A stretch of DNA of 64,000 nt from Gerris lacustris (GCA_951217055.1 OX578284.1:21616187-21680186), one strand, 5' to 3'. Positions 11,691-23,179 are shown, counted from the stretch's first letter. The notes: generated by a model from the sequence alone, not told the origin. Translations and numbers: made by a program.

Positions 11691-11819
11691 AAAATAATTT
11701 CCTCAGTCAATAACGATACCTATTTCCGAATTAAGCTTTCAATTTTCCAAAGCTTTCAATTAATTTGTTTGTATCACGCCATGATCACATTTATAAAAAA
11801 CTTGCCCTACTGATGTTGA

Positions 11820-12270
11820 CGGGAAATGTAAATCCGCATCGAAATTTTGCTGTTTTTCTATTCCCCCCCCCCCCCACCCCTCTTAAATGAAAATATAACA
11901 TAAGTGAACATAACAATAATCACTGTACTCTTAAAGAGCTTTCCAACGATATTCATCATGAAGGGTATATACTATTTTAACTTTTGTACCCCGTACCCCT
12001 CTGTACCAATTCAGACCATTTCAGATTTATATCTTCCTTTGCTTGGTCTCTATGACCTTCAGGAGAAGTATTTGTCCAACCAAATGCAAAGTGTACTATA
12101 AGAGGAAGGCAAAGAGCTTAAAGATTAAAAGTCTCATACCTAAGAGCGGTAATCAGAGCTAAAGAGACATCGTTATCAAATAATTTATTAGTTTGAAAAA
12201 TGCAGAAAAACTGCAGAACATCATTTGAATAAAAATGATAAATTTTCTTATACATCTTCCAAAAAATTAA
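11820..12270. other. Stretch with a poly-C tract, no gene
   Basis: Contains a C run at 11863-11880 with one interruption. The remainder is AT-rich and without a recognisable gene. Confidence 0.4.
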
Positions 12271-12274
12271 TAAT

Positions 12275-12358
12275 TAAAAGATTAATAATTATCATTAAAT
12301 ATGGTTTAAACATGTCCATAGAAAAACCTAAACTTCTACCTTTCCGTTACCAAAGAAG
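12275..12358 (+). pseudogene. LINE ORF C-terminal fragment, left half of an interrupted copy
   Basis: Matches the units at 17113-17410 (shared ATGGTTTA, CATGTCCA, CTACCTTTCC, AAGGAAGT-like words). In the better copy the sense reads RWFSHVHRR and LKRIYE, then degenerate sequence and IDGITQWF, like the C-terminal end of RTE/L1-like LINE ORF2 (the usual R-W-x-G-H and GRPRKRW-IDG region). It is cut at 12360 by the 4.75-kb insertion and continues at 17113. Confidence 0.5.
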
Positions 12359-12917
12359 TACACTGAGAAAAAAAAGAGGCGATTTTTGGGTAGCCGCTGA
12401 CCAAAAATATTGTTGCGGCCGGGACCACCAGAAGTTCGTTGCGATAACAAGTCGAGTTTAGTAGACCTTTAACAATAGACTTTTAGTAGCTGTAATTGTA
12501 ATTTGTATTGTAGCGGTAACCAAGAAAGTTTGTAACTGTTATTAAATGAAAAAATCTGTATTTGCTGCAACAATGTTTTTAGTTGCCGTCAACAGTCTGT
12601 ATAGTCACGGCAATTATTTTTATAGTTACTGCGACTACACTTTTTTTGCCAGAACATAAATAATAGTTGCTGTAACTACAAAATTTGTTAGCGCTGCTGT
12701 GTAATTAATGACCCCAACAATATATATTTTACGCTAGCTACATTAATTAGTTTGCTCAACTATAACAATAGTTGCTGTGCCTATTTAACAGTTGCTGTAA
12801 CTCCAAAATTTGTTCCCGCTGCTGTATAACATAATGACTCCAACAATGAATGTAATTCCCCCAATTATGTATATAGTCACACCAAACATAACGTTTGTCA
12901 TCCTCAACAATAATTAT

Positions 12918-12982
12918 ATTCCCCTCTACTACTCTTTTGGCTCCTGCATAATTGCAGGAACCAAAAGAGTAGTTAAGGGAAC
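12918..12982. repeat. Near-perfect palindrome inside the 4.75-kb element
   Basis: Arms CTACTCTTTTGG-C-TCCTGCA and TGCAGGA-A-CCAAAAGAGTAG face each other around a short TAAT centre, with partly matching outer bases (TTCCC.../...GGGAA). It could extrude as a cruciform. Confidence 0.8.
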
Positions 12983-12983
12983 T

Positions 12984-13257
12984 ATCCATGGTGGGACCTG
13001 TAGTAGTACGCCCTCTCCGATTACAAAATATATTATTGTTTATAGAGTTAAGTATTTTAGGCCAAGCAATTTATTGAGAGCAAAATAATTTAGAATTTAT
13101 TGGAAGCATTTTAGATTGCTTCCAATAATAATCTTTTTTTAAATTTATAACTTTGTTTGCTTTTAATAAATTCCATTACCTGAGACACTCAACAGTATAA
13201 ACAATCATCTATTTTGCAATCGGAGGGTGCATACTACTATAGGTCCCACCATGGATA
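12984..13257. mobile_element. MITE nested in the 4.75-kb element
   Basis: Inverted termini of about 50-60 bp begin TCCATGGTGGGACCT at about 12986 and end AGGTCCCACCATGGA at about 13255, flanked by TA on both sides. The arms continue with mismatches (GTAGTAGTACGCCCTC against its inverted partner). Non-coding. Confidence 0.65.
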
Positions 13258-13469
13258 GCTACCATGACATTTACAACTATACTACTACTAGTACCCTGAA
13301 TTCATACTTACTCATTGAATGTGACTTTTTATTTCATTGCTTTACTGACTAAGTATTCAAAGCATAAAGCATGACATCGAACTTACTTAAAAGTTACAAC
13401 TTTTGTATTGAAACAAGTCAGTAAAGTAAAGAAAATTTATAAAACGTTGCAATAAAAGACAAATGATGC

Positions 13470-14290
13470 AAAATAATTAAGGATAGAATAATTTAGCCTG
13501 GACACCGTTTTAGTGTATAACATGTTTATTATAAAATATATACAAGAAAAATATACATTATACTTTATTGCAATATAAAAGTAATTACTATATTTATTAT
13601 TTTAAAAGTATTACTTTAAAATTATTAATTAAAATTATTAAAAAAATAGTAATTAGTACTTTAAAAGTAATTACTGTATAAAATAACTAAATAAAATTAT
13701 TACTAAATAATATATAATGACTACATTAAAATTACTGTATATTTTTTATATATGCATAAAAGAAAAAAAACAAACAATATAATTACTTATTAATATTTGT
13801 TATTTCAGCAAGGTATTTTTTTTTTTTTAAATTTATTTATCTTTAATAGTTTTAGAATATGCTACAAATTAATGATGCTAAATGTTTTAGGATAAAACAA
13901 TTTAGCCTGGACACAGTTTTATAATACAAATTGTTTAAGCTTATTTATTAAAAATATATAAAAGAAAAATAAACATTTAACTACTACAAAAAGTAATTAC
14001 AATATAATTTTAAAATTATTATAAAAATAAACGTATTGAAAAATTAAAATCATTAAGAAATTATTCATTACTTAAATTACTTATTACTTATTACTTATTA
14101 CTTACTTATTACTTTAAATTAATTACTGTATAAAATTACTGAATAAAATTATAATTAAATAATACATGGTGACTGCATTAAAATTACTACATAATTTTTA
14201 TACTCGTTTATAAAAGAAAAAAATAACATTATAATTAGATAACATAATAAATAATAATTAAATTAACACAATAATTAATTACATATAATT
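13470..14290 (+). repeat. Tandem duplication of about 410 bp
   Basis: The block starting GATAGAATAATTTAGCCTGG (about 13483) recurs as GATAAAACAATTTAGCCTGG (about 13891), each followed by GACACNGTTTTA and matching AT-rich sequence with TTACTTTA/AATTACTGTATAAAAT words. This makes two diverged copies in tandem. Confidence 0.6.
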
Positions 14291-14328
14291 CAAACTAACA
14301 TTATTTCAGTACCTAGGTACTTGTAACA

Positions 14329-14360
14329 AGTAATATGGAGTACCTGTACTCCATATTACT
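14329..14360. repeat. Perfect 15-bp-arm palindrome
   Basis: AGTAATATGGAGTAC at 14329-14343 and its exact inverted complement at 14346-14360, separated only by CT. Confidence 0.9.
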
Positions 14361-14984
14361 ACTGGTACGGTAGTACTGTGTACTAGATAAACTAGAAACA
14401 ACCCACCCCTAGTTCACTGTACGGAGGTAGGCTAGGAACTGACAACTGACTGACAATAATTCTAGTTGTCTCTGGCCAGCATGGTGTCGTAAAATGAAAC
14501 TGCGCATGCTCGGAAGTGTTTCATGTAGTTACGGGTATCGTTTTTACATTTACGGAAACTAAACTTAGGTATGGTGACTAGAACATTAGCTCCTCCGACT
14601 ATCTTTATAGTTACAACACATAAATGACTGCAAATTTAGTTCCCGTTACTAAAATCACTTACGGTTACTATAAACTTTGTTAAAACACTATCCATAACTA
14701 AGTTTTTTTTAAATCGTTCGTCCTAACCAATAATATAAAAAGGGTACCTAGTTGCTTAGTTGCAGTTAATACATTTATAGTAAAGCGGATATGACTCACA
14801 AAAATACTGGAAAATAGACTGCCAACTGTAGTTTTACATCAAATTTGAGCTACTCGATTTCACTTTCCAAGCTTTTCAGTGACGAATTCGTATGTTAGAA
14901 GCCATGAATAAATGAAATACTGCAAAACCGAGGCCTCTGACAACCGAGTTCTTTAGTAGGGGCCCTGGAAACCTTAAACTGTGT

Positions 14985-15535
14985 ATCTGAATAGCGAATA
15001 AATGTTATCCTCATGAAAATCAATGTTAAACACTTAATAGCAAAATTAAATCATTTAAAAAAAAAAAAAAAAAAAAAAAAAACAAGGGCGAATGAAGCGA
15101 ACTAGAATTTCAGAACTTTATCAGACAGGGTGGTCCTGGTTCTAGGGAAAAATTCCAACAAACGCCCCTAAAAACCTTAAAAAGATCTTAGGCCCAATCG
15201 CTCTACGGTTCTTTGATCCAAACCAAACCCCCAATGTAAGTTCAGCTGAGGGAACAGGCATACTTTTTTTGGAGGAGTTGGTTGGAAACTTGAAGGCGGG
15301 TAAAAAATTATGTCAATTTAAATTTATACCTTTTAAAATTTAAGCTTTCAACAAGAATTTAAGATTTTTTTTAAAAAACTATATCTGAATAGCTAGTAAA
15401 TGTTATCATCATGAAAGTCAATATTAAACAAATAGCTACATTAAATCATTTAAGCTACAAAAAAAACTTTAAGGCCGAGTGGAGCGAACTAGAATTTTAG
15501 AACTTTATTATACAGGGTGGTCCTAAAGTTTCCCC
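14985..15535 (+). repeat. Duplicated block, two copies about 395 bp apart
   Basis: TATCTGAATAGC, a variable stretch, then GAAGCGAACTAGAATTTCAG and an ACAGGGTGGTCCT-ended block appear at 14985-15135 and again at 15382-15535. The ACAGGGTGGTCC end resembles a mariner-type terminus. A poly-A run (15057-15082) lies in the first copy. Confidence 0.55.
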
Positions 15536-17112
15536 CCTTTAAATTTTGAACCATTTGACATAAATGAATGAAACCTGGCGTACTTTTCTTGTGAAAAGGG
15601 GTAAAACAGAGTGTCTTTTTTTGTGTGATTAACTTCATTTTGGTGGTATTGTTCACTTCGGGTCTCGGGTGTTCCATCTAATATGAGCTATCGCAAAAAT
15701 GAAAAAAAAAAAAGTTAATAGTAAGACATATTTGTAATGAACGTTTTGCATTCTAGGAATAAATGTAAGACATTTTACTTCTTTGAAGGTTTTTCTACAA
15801 CCATAATTTTGTCGCCGATAAGCGCCCAAAGCTTCAAAGTAGGAATGTTTGAAGTTGAATTTCCGCTAAAATATTGACCCTACAAATAAATTGCCAAGAG
15901 TAAAAATGTCTCATTTTTATCTAGAGAATACAAACCTTAAATTTGTTACAAACATTAAATTCTCTAAATTTGGCAATTTTTCTTATTTTTTTATGGTATC
16001 TAGCAGCAATAGTGATCCCAAAAAAATCTTAAATCCATAGAAGAATTCACAAAACACATTCTACATTGGAATACTAAGTCCAATCACATGGAATACTTAA
16101 TCCCTTATATACTCTTTAGTTTAAATTAAAATATCTACATTTAATACGAGACATGGAAATACCCTAATCCTAGAACCAGATTAAAAAAAAAGTAAAAAAA
16201 AGAAGCTCTATTCCTTCGAGTAGCTCTTAACTGACGACTGAAATCTACACTAATATGTTATCTTAAACGCATCTTATTACACATTATACATTTATTTTTT
16301 ATGGGTCTTTTAGTCTTTTGTTCAACATCTATCGATTAATGATTAGGTCAAAATTACATTATAAAACATACATATTAATTTGAAAATGTTAATTTTTGTT
16401 AAACGTTAAATTGATTCGATTTTAATCATTAATCGAATCAAAGTTTGATTCCAACCGATGATGATAATCTAATGATTAGATTTAATTCTATTAGGAATAA
16501 TCGATTACAAATTCTTCTCTGCACCCCCTATCGGCGCGGCCCGGTATGCTTGCACAAAAAGATAAAGATTAAACATAAAAAATTGGGGTAATACTAATAA
16601 TAATAAAATATTTTAATTTTATTATTAAAAATTTAAAATACATATAAATATTTTCTGTAGATCTAAAGTAAAAAATGAATTTTATTCTAATAATATGTAA
16701 TCATCTTTTATTTTAAAAGTCATGCGTTGTCAACTTAGTTTATGTAAAATCCAAATATATAGTTGGGGCAACTGTAATCACCAAAGTTAGTCTCAGATAC
16801 TTCAGCCCTCAACTAATTCATTAGATGCGGTTACAACGTTAAGATTTTCAAGATTCACTTATTTACCGCAACTACAAATAAAACAAAAAATAGTAACAAC
16901 AATTATAAATAAGTATCCACAACTAATTTATAATTGGGGATACTAAATCGGCGTAACTAAACCCTACTTATTGCAGTAACCACAAAAACAAATGAAAAAT
17001 AATTGGCGCAAACCAAATGCAGTTGCTTCAATTGCATTTGACTTTGCGGTGACCAAATCTGCATTGACTATATTTAGTTTTTGCATTTTCATCCCACTTT
17101 TTTCTCAGTGTA

Positions 17113-17410
17113 TAATTGATGGGGTGACACAATGGTTTCAAATAAAATGCTCAACTAAGATGGTTTAGCTATGTCCACTTGTCCACAGAAGAACCTAGAT
17201 CCTGAAAAGAATCTATGATGCCGATGCCAAATGTGATGGACGTTACCTTTCCATTGCCAAGGAAGTAAATTGATGGGATCACACAATGGTTTTAAATAAA
17301 ATTATCAAATAAGATGGTTTAGCCATGTCCACAGAAGAATCTAAACTAGATTCCTGAAAAGAATCTACGAAACAAAATATGGTGGATGCTACCTTTCCAT
17401 TGCCTCTACT
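17113..17410 (+). pseudogene. Tandem LINE ORF C-terminal fragments
   Basis: Two diverged units of about 155 bp, each with AATTGATGGG-TCACACAATGG, AAGATGGTTTAGC-ATGTCCAC and CTACCTTTCCATTGCC-like words. The second reads RWFSHVHRR, then after a stop LKRIYE, in one frame. This fits the C-terminus of an RTE/L1-like ORF2, duplicated and full of stops. The first unit is the continuation of 12275-12358 across the 4.75-kb insertion. Confidence 0.5.
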
Positions 17411-17539
17411 TTTTAACATCGTAATTCAGTTCCTTAATTTGGTTTGCATCAATTTAGTGAAGATATATTTGGAAATTGCATTCGAAAACAAGTGAACCGT
17501 GGATAAAAGGGTCTTACTGACTTACTGAGACTTTCACGA

Positions 17540-17700
17540 ACTTATATTCAAAGGTATTCCCAACGTCAAAACTCTGATTTATAACAATATCCTTAAACTT
17601 TCCTGGGTCTATGAATAGAACTTCAGGACACTACCAACCGGAAATTTCTACAGGCACCAAGCTCTTCAATCCTCAATCACGAACTTTCCATCCAACTATT
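17540..17700 (+). pseudogene. Possible jockey-type LINE fragment
   Basis: One frame reads LIYNNILKLSWVY, and after a one-base shift IELQDTTNRKFLQ. This resembles the IYNTIIKP...YGIELWGCT region of the jockey copy at 10694-11239. The fragment is short and frameshifted. Confidence 0.35.
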
Positions 17701-18185
17701 GCTATACTATAAGTCTGCACTCAAACTTATAAATTCTAACTTCACAATTCTATACTCCAACAATATTTTCCAACTACTATTTATAATGAGCTCAATTCTA
17801 TTTTACTCAACCCTCGTAACTTTCATTAAAATATCTAAATTGAATACTTGACACTGCCATAAAAAAGTCTAATCTTTATCCACTTGACATATTTAGACAG
17901 CTCGAGAGTCATTCACTTTTACCAATGTAATATGTATTCTGCAAAAAGATGTTGATATAATTCTCAATTATTTATAAAAAACGAGAATTAACACAAAGTA
18001 ATGTAATTAAACGCTCCAGTAGACTAGTTTGTGTTTGATAGGGGAGAGGACTCAGTTGTTTATTAAATTATACTTTTTCTCATAATTAAAATTGTAGAAA
18101 ATAGTTAAATAGCTGAAAACCAGCCCGATAAAATTTTTATAATATCTCATAACAATTATCCGAAACAAAAACTCCATAAATAGTT
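17700..18185. other. AT-rich stretch, no gene
   Basis: No recognisable gene, repeat boundary or RNA signal beyond low-complexity A/T sequence. Confidence 0.4.
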
Positions 18186-18189
18186 ATTC

Positions 18190-18485
18190 CTAGTAAGGTC
18201 CTAGTACTAGACAGGTAGAACGAACCACTTGTCGGAACCTAGCAATTAGGTCTTACTTTCGGCCCATTTTGCTAGCCTCGTGGTAAGGACTTTCAGTAAC
18301 TTCACCCATTATACTCTGAACATTGAACCACCGAAGCGAGTGTGGTGTGATTATTTGTGGGCAATAAAAACCAAAGCAACACGGCGCAGGATCGAACCCA
18401 CTACCTCGTGCCGCCCTTCATTCATTGATGGCCGTGTAAATGTGGCAAGTAATAATAATCCACACGGCTTCACTGGCTCCCTCAT
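18190..18485 (-). repeat. tRNA-related SINE-like or MITE-like element
   Basis: The - strand contains GTAGTGGGTTCGATCCTGCG, close to a B box, with GC-rich surroundings. The flanks hold an imperfect inverted pair (GTGTGGTGTGATTATTTG-like at 18337 against GTGTGGATTATTATTACTTG on the other strand at about 18460). It could be a SINE or a MITE carrying a B-box-like motif. Confidence 0.35.
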
Positions 18486-18930
18486 AAATAGTTAAATCCG
18501 TGACAAAACTCGTAGATATTTCTCAAATATTAGAACGTGTTGAAGAATCGAGGGCAATAAAAAATAGTTATAAAACTACTGGGTGGCAGAGAGCCGAGAA
18601 TTGACTGCATTTTTAGTATTAGAGTAAGTATGATCAAGTTCATTTAAAAATAGGGGGAAAAAACTCAACGATTCGAGGGGGAACTTTCTCACTGTCTCTT
18701 ATACAGCTTTATGACTTCAGTTTACGGCATGGAAAAGTCGTAAAAACTTGTAAAATAGGAGTTAAGGTACAATATGGATTTGAATTAAATTAATCTGTTG
18801 GGAAAAATGCATTGAGGAGAATGTTTAATTTTATATTTAACCCAATATATTGTTGCTTTTTTACATTTAAAGAACTTGTGACTTTTCAACGTAAATTAAA
18901 CATGATCTTATACAAGTATATTAAATCTTA

Positions 18931-19461
18931 TCTTAGAATAATACTATATATAGAAGGAGCATAGAATCGGAATCCTAAGCAATTACTGATAAGAGACTAA
19001 AGCCAACTTTTGCCGAGAGGTTGTGTCCTTAAGACCAGGCTGCCAACATAACAACACTCAATTTTTTCATTTAAACAGGAGAAGGTTGGCCATGCTTTAG
19101 TAACTATTCAAAGCCCGCTCACAAACATCAAGAAGACAAAACCCTGCCATTGGCTATTGTTTACGTTTCACTCTGACGTCATTTTTTTCACCTCGCACGG
19201 CATGATATAATAAACATTATTTTCAGCATATTTCAAGCTAAAATAAGATAAAACACAAAAAAATATTACAATAAACTAAACTGACTATCAATAATTATAA
19301 TTTAATAAAAAATTAAATTAAAAACCGAAGGCAAATAATTTTAGAGTTATGACGTCACAAATTACAAAAGTTAATTTTTAGAACGCGGATTAAGGGACAC
19401 AACCAAAGTTGGCTTCAATGTTATCAGTGATCCTCCTTCTATATATTGTATTATTCTAAGA
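18931..19461. mobile_element. Foldback/MITE with about 80-120-bp arms
   Basis: The left arm starts TCTTAGAATAATAC (18931) and the right arm ends with the complementary GTATTATTCTAAGA (19448-19461). Further matching pairs are TATATAGAAGGAG, CTGATAA, AAGCCAACTTT and GGTTGTGTCC. The AT-rich interior has no ORF. Confidence 0.6.
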
Positions 19462-19730
19462 ATCATATAGACATATTCGACATTTTTTGACATATTTCTT
19501 ATTGACATATTTAGAGATATATTTGGGTATGTCGAAAGAATAAAAACTTTCTTCACCAAGCCTTCTTCCTTTTTAAGTATATTAATATTTAATTTTCGGA
19601 AATTTATATTTAATTAATGAGACTTAGATAGATAAATTAAGTGAGAACACTTGCCGAATGCACTAACATATCATATTTCCCGTTAAGGTTTGAGTTAAAA
19701 ATCTTATATATACGAAAGAACACAGTTACA

Positions 19731-19989
19731 GTCTGTGCCATATGGTCTTAGTGCGTTGACAGCGCGGGAAATTAACAAAAAGTAGAGTGGGGACGCAATG
19801 AGAGCTCAGGATTTTAAAATCCTGAGCCCACTCCCCACTCTACTTTTTGTTAATTTCCTGCGCTGTCAACGCACTAAGATCATTTGGCATTTGGCACAGA
19901 CAGGATTTTAAAATCCTGAGCTCCATTGCCTCCCCACTCTTTTTTTACTTTCCCATGCTGTCAACGCATTAGGATCATTTGGCACAGAC
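19731..19989. mobile_element. Foldback element with three arms around GGATTTTAAAATCC centres
   Basis: The ends read GTCTGTGCC (19731) and GGCACAGAC (19981-19989). The first arm (19731-19815) is inverted against the second (19816-19900), with a perfect 24-bp palindrome at their join (19804-19827). A third arm (19901-19989) repeats the second in direct orientation and starts with the palindrome CAGGATTTTAAAATCCTG. Shared words include TGCGTTGACAGCGC and GTAGAGTGGGGA. Confidence 0.8.
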
Positions 19990-21045
<1,056 letters not shown>

Positions 21046-21190
21046 CCTTATTGCAGTGCGCAAAAACACGGTATTACATTGCAGAAGTGTTTTGCCAGCC
21101 AAGCAAGAATGGCGGTGTGAGAGCACGCTCGTCTCTGATAAAGCCCTATATCTGATCTTCTTGATCTGGTATAGGTCCAGAGTTGGGTGG

Positions 21191-21233
21191 GCATCGTCGG
21201 GCCCCTGATGAGTCGGACGCGACGAAACGATGC
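21191..21233 (+). ncRNA. Hammerhead ribozyme core (type III topology)
   Basis: All core positions of the hammerhead self-cleaving RNA are present in order. Stem III 5' strand is GCATCGT (21191-21197). C17 at 21198 makes a GUC cleavage triplet. GGGCCC (21199-21204) serves as stem I. CTGATGA (21205-21211) follows, then stem II GTCG-GACG-CGAC (21212-21223) with a tetraloop, then GAAA (21224-21227), whose last A begins the stem III 3' strand ACGATGC (21227-21233). Stem III is a perfect 7 bp and stem II a perfect 4 bp with G10.1-C11.1. Cleavage is expected between 21198 and 21199. The odd part is stem I: three G-C pairs with no loop, so a monomer would fold poorly and pairing between two molecules through the self-complementary GGGCCC is plausible. 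Activity is inferred, not shown. Confidence 0.75.
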
Positions 21234-21323
21234 AGGACAGCGTAATGCCGAGCCAACATCTTTGTGACGTAATGTCTGATGTTGGAACAGTTCCTATGTG
21301 TCACGCTTGCGTGGAGAGACACC

Positions 21324-21357
21324 AAGGGATGTGTCACGCTCGCGTGGCACATCCCTT
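21324..21357 (+). repeat. Strong hairpin in the ribozyme unit
   Basis: AAGGGATGTG pairs with CACATCCCTT, and inside it CACGC pairs with GCGTG across a two-base loop, with only a T-G wobble between. A weaker sister hairpin with the same CACGC/GCGTG core lies at 21297-21321. Confidence 0.8.
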
Positions 21358-21419
21358 GTGTACCTTATTGCAGTGCGCAAAAACACGGTATTACATTGCT
21401 GATATATATATATTTATAC

Positions 21420-22800
21420 ATATCATTAATTAACTTTATAATTTTTAACTCTTTTAAATCAAAATTCCTATCATCACAACTGGTATTATTGATTAGCTAG
21501 AAAATTTTAATAAAATGCAATTAAAATTGAAACCCAAAAACTTTAACGTAAAGATAAAGAACAATTTGCTTACTTCGATTTTTTAACTAAAAGTTTAATA
21601 CAAAAAGTAAAACTGTTATAACATTTTTAAGGCTTTATATTATTAGAAATGTTTTCGGCTGAAAGATAAACAAAGAGTATAAGATAGGAACTTTTAAAAA
21701 TAGTAAATTAAGAAGTTTAACAACAAAATAATAAATGGACGGTTGTTGAAGTTTAATTTAGTTAGCAATCCATTATCTTGTTTTTGTTTCTTTTCATCTT
21801 TTTCTATTCTGTCTCTGTTTGGTTGTGTTTTCTTATGTTTTAAAGTAAAGGTTTTGTTTATTAAGTTCAAAGTTGAGTTATTTTTTTTGTTATATAATCT
21901 AAAGTGAAGCCCTTTTGTTTTTAATAATGAATGCATAAAGATGAATTATTATGTTGCTTTATTATCCCTTGGTAACAAAAGAGGAGTTGAACTGAGTCAT
22001 ATTATTCTGACATAAAAATTTTGTAAATTTGTTTACTGTGTTGTGTAAAATATTTAGAATAAAAAGGTCCGATAAAGGAACTTTTTAGTTTAATCCTGTA
22101 CAAAATATTTCAGAACGTAAAAATTATAATTTATATAATTTTAATAAAATAAAGGATACCATCTGCTCATTCCATATTAAGGAAGTGCTGGTAGCTATTC
22201 GAATGAAGAATATTTCGTGAGATAAAAAGCACGTATATCGCCGATATGTACATCAAATATACATTTGAACCATTTGAACATCAGCACCTAATCTGATTAA
22301 TATTCGGTGTAAGTTTCAAATCTATATCTCGAAAATTGTATGAAGTTTAACATATTGTCCAAGTTAAACATCCTGCCAAGCATAAAGCGACATTTTCTGA
22401 CGGAAAATGTTCCTTTTAGAAAAATTGTAAGTCTCAGCTAAAAAAAGAGAGGGGATTTCCTTCTTCTAATGTTACAAAACAAATTACCTTTGAAAATAAT
22501 ACTTATATACATTTTTTTTGTCACGATAAGAAATTTAATTTTTGTTATTAAGCCTTTTGCGTCTTAGCCTTGTGCACTAGAATAACTGATTATATTAGAC
22601 AATTTGCGGACTTCTCCAGATTTCCTAGAATGTTATAATTTTGAATTAGTTTAAAGATCTTTCCAATCCTATAAACAAAAATCAAAATAATCTATTTTAT
22701 AAACCAATAGATTTTCTAAACGAATTTTGTAACTATTAGTAGTTTTTTAACTATTGTCTAAGACTTTTACCTATTTTAAAGATTATCTTTTTTCGTAAAA
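21420..22800. other. AT-rich intergenic stretch
   Basis: No gene recognised. Short frames (for example on the - strand at 21694-21936) are Lys/Asn-rich and without motifs. Confidence 0.4.
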
Positions 22801-22804
22801 AGAT

Positions 22805-23175
22805 TATATTGAGAGAAACATTTCTTGGGGGAAGTGCTAATAAATTTAGAACTAAAATTCATTTCTCGATTTCGCGTGGAGGTATGATTTTTCTGAATCA
22901 GTACATCTGACCTGTATCCGAAAGACCATTTTTTTGGACTCACTCAAAACGTGCAAATCCATTAAGCCTCGTTCACACGATGACACTGATGTCGCGACAT
23001 TCAATGCCGCGACATTAGTGTCGCCGAGTGTCGTCGTATGAACAGTAGATGTCATAGCACTAAACGCACTATAACTAAGGCGCTGAGTGTCAAGCAGTGT
23101 CACGGCATTAAATGTCGCGACATTAGTGTCATCATGTGAACGAGGCTTTAAAATCTAAATCAAATTTTCGCGCGC
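22805..23175 (+). repeat. Dispersed repeat family E, copy 2, split by a MITE
   Basis: Shares AACTAAAATTCATTTCTCGATTTCGC, GGTATGATTTTTCTGA, TTTTTTTGGACTCA and AAAACGTGCAAATCCAT with copy 1. The copy is interrupted at 22962 by a 183-bp MITE and resumes at 23148. Confidence 0.65.
22965..23147. mobile_element. 183-bp MITE with TTA duplication, PIF/Harbinger-like
   Basis: Ends AGCCTCGTTCACA and TGTGAACGAGGCT form inverted termini that continue for about 46 bp with few mismatches (GATGACACTGATGTCGCGAC and its partner). TTA is duplicated at 22962-22964 and 23148-23150. A 3-bp TTA duplication points to PIF/Harbinger. Interior words (GTCGCGACAT, AGTGTC) are repeated. Non-coding. Confidence 0.75.
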
Positions 23176-23179
23176 ATCA

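Larger units (their letters stand above)
12361..17110. mobile_element. 4.75-kb non-autonomous DNA element with CACTG ends and TA duplication
   Basis: The left end is TA/CACTGAGAAAAAA (12359-12373) and the right end is TTTTTTCTCAGTG/TA (17098-17112), a 13-bp perfect inverted terminus with a duplicated TA. The sequence on both sides reconnects a LINE fragment that is also present intact at 17260-17410, which shows the empty site. Both ends hold many degenerate GTTGCYGTAACT-like subterminal words. There is no transposase: the longest frame inside is 92 codons and is unremarkable. CACTG termini, subterminal repeats and a 2-bp duplication suggest a CMC (CACTA/Mirage/Chapaev) type, which is inference; a Tc1/mariner relation is the alternative. 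Confidence 0.6.

Noticed and set aside
21198..21257. Type I reading of the hammerhead with cleavage after GTA at 21244
   Set aside because: The base next to the cut cannot pair with the base before CTGATGA, and the stem III hairpin would hold an A-G mismatch. The type III reading has perfect stem III and a GTC triplet.
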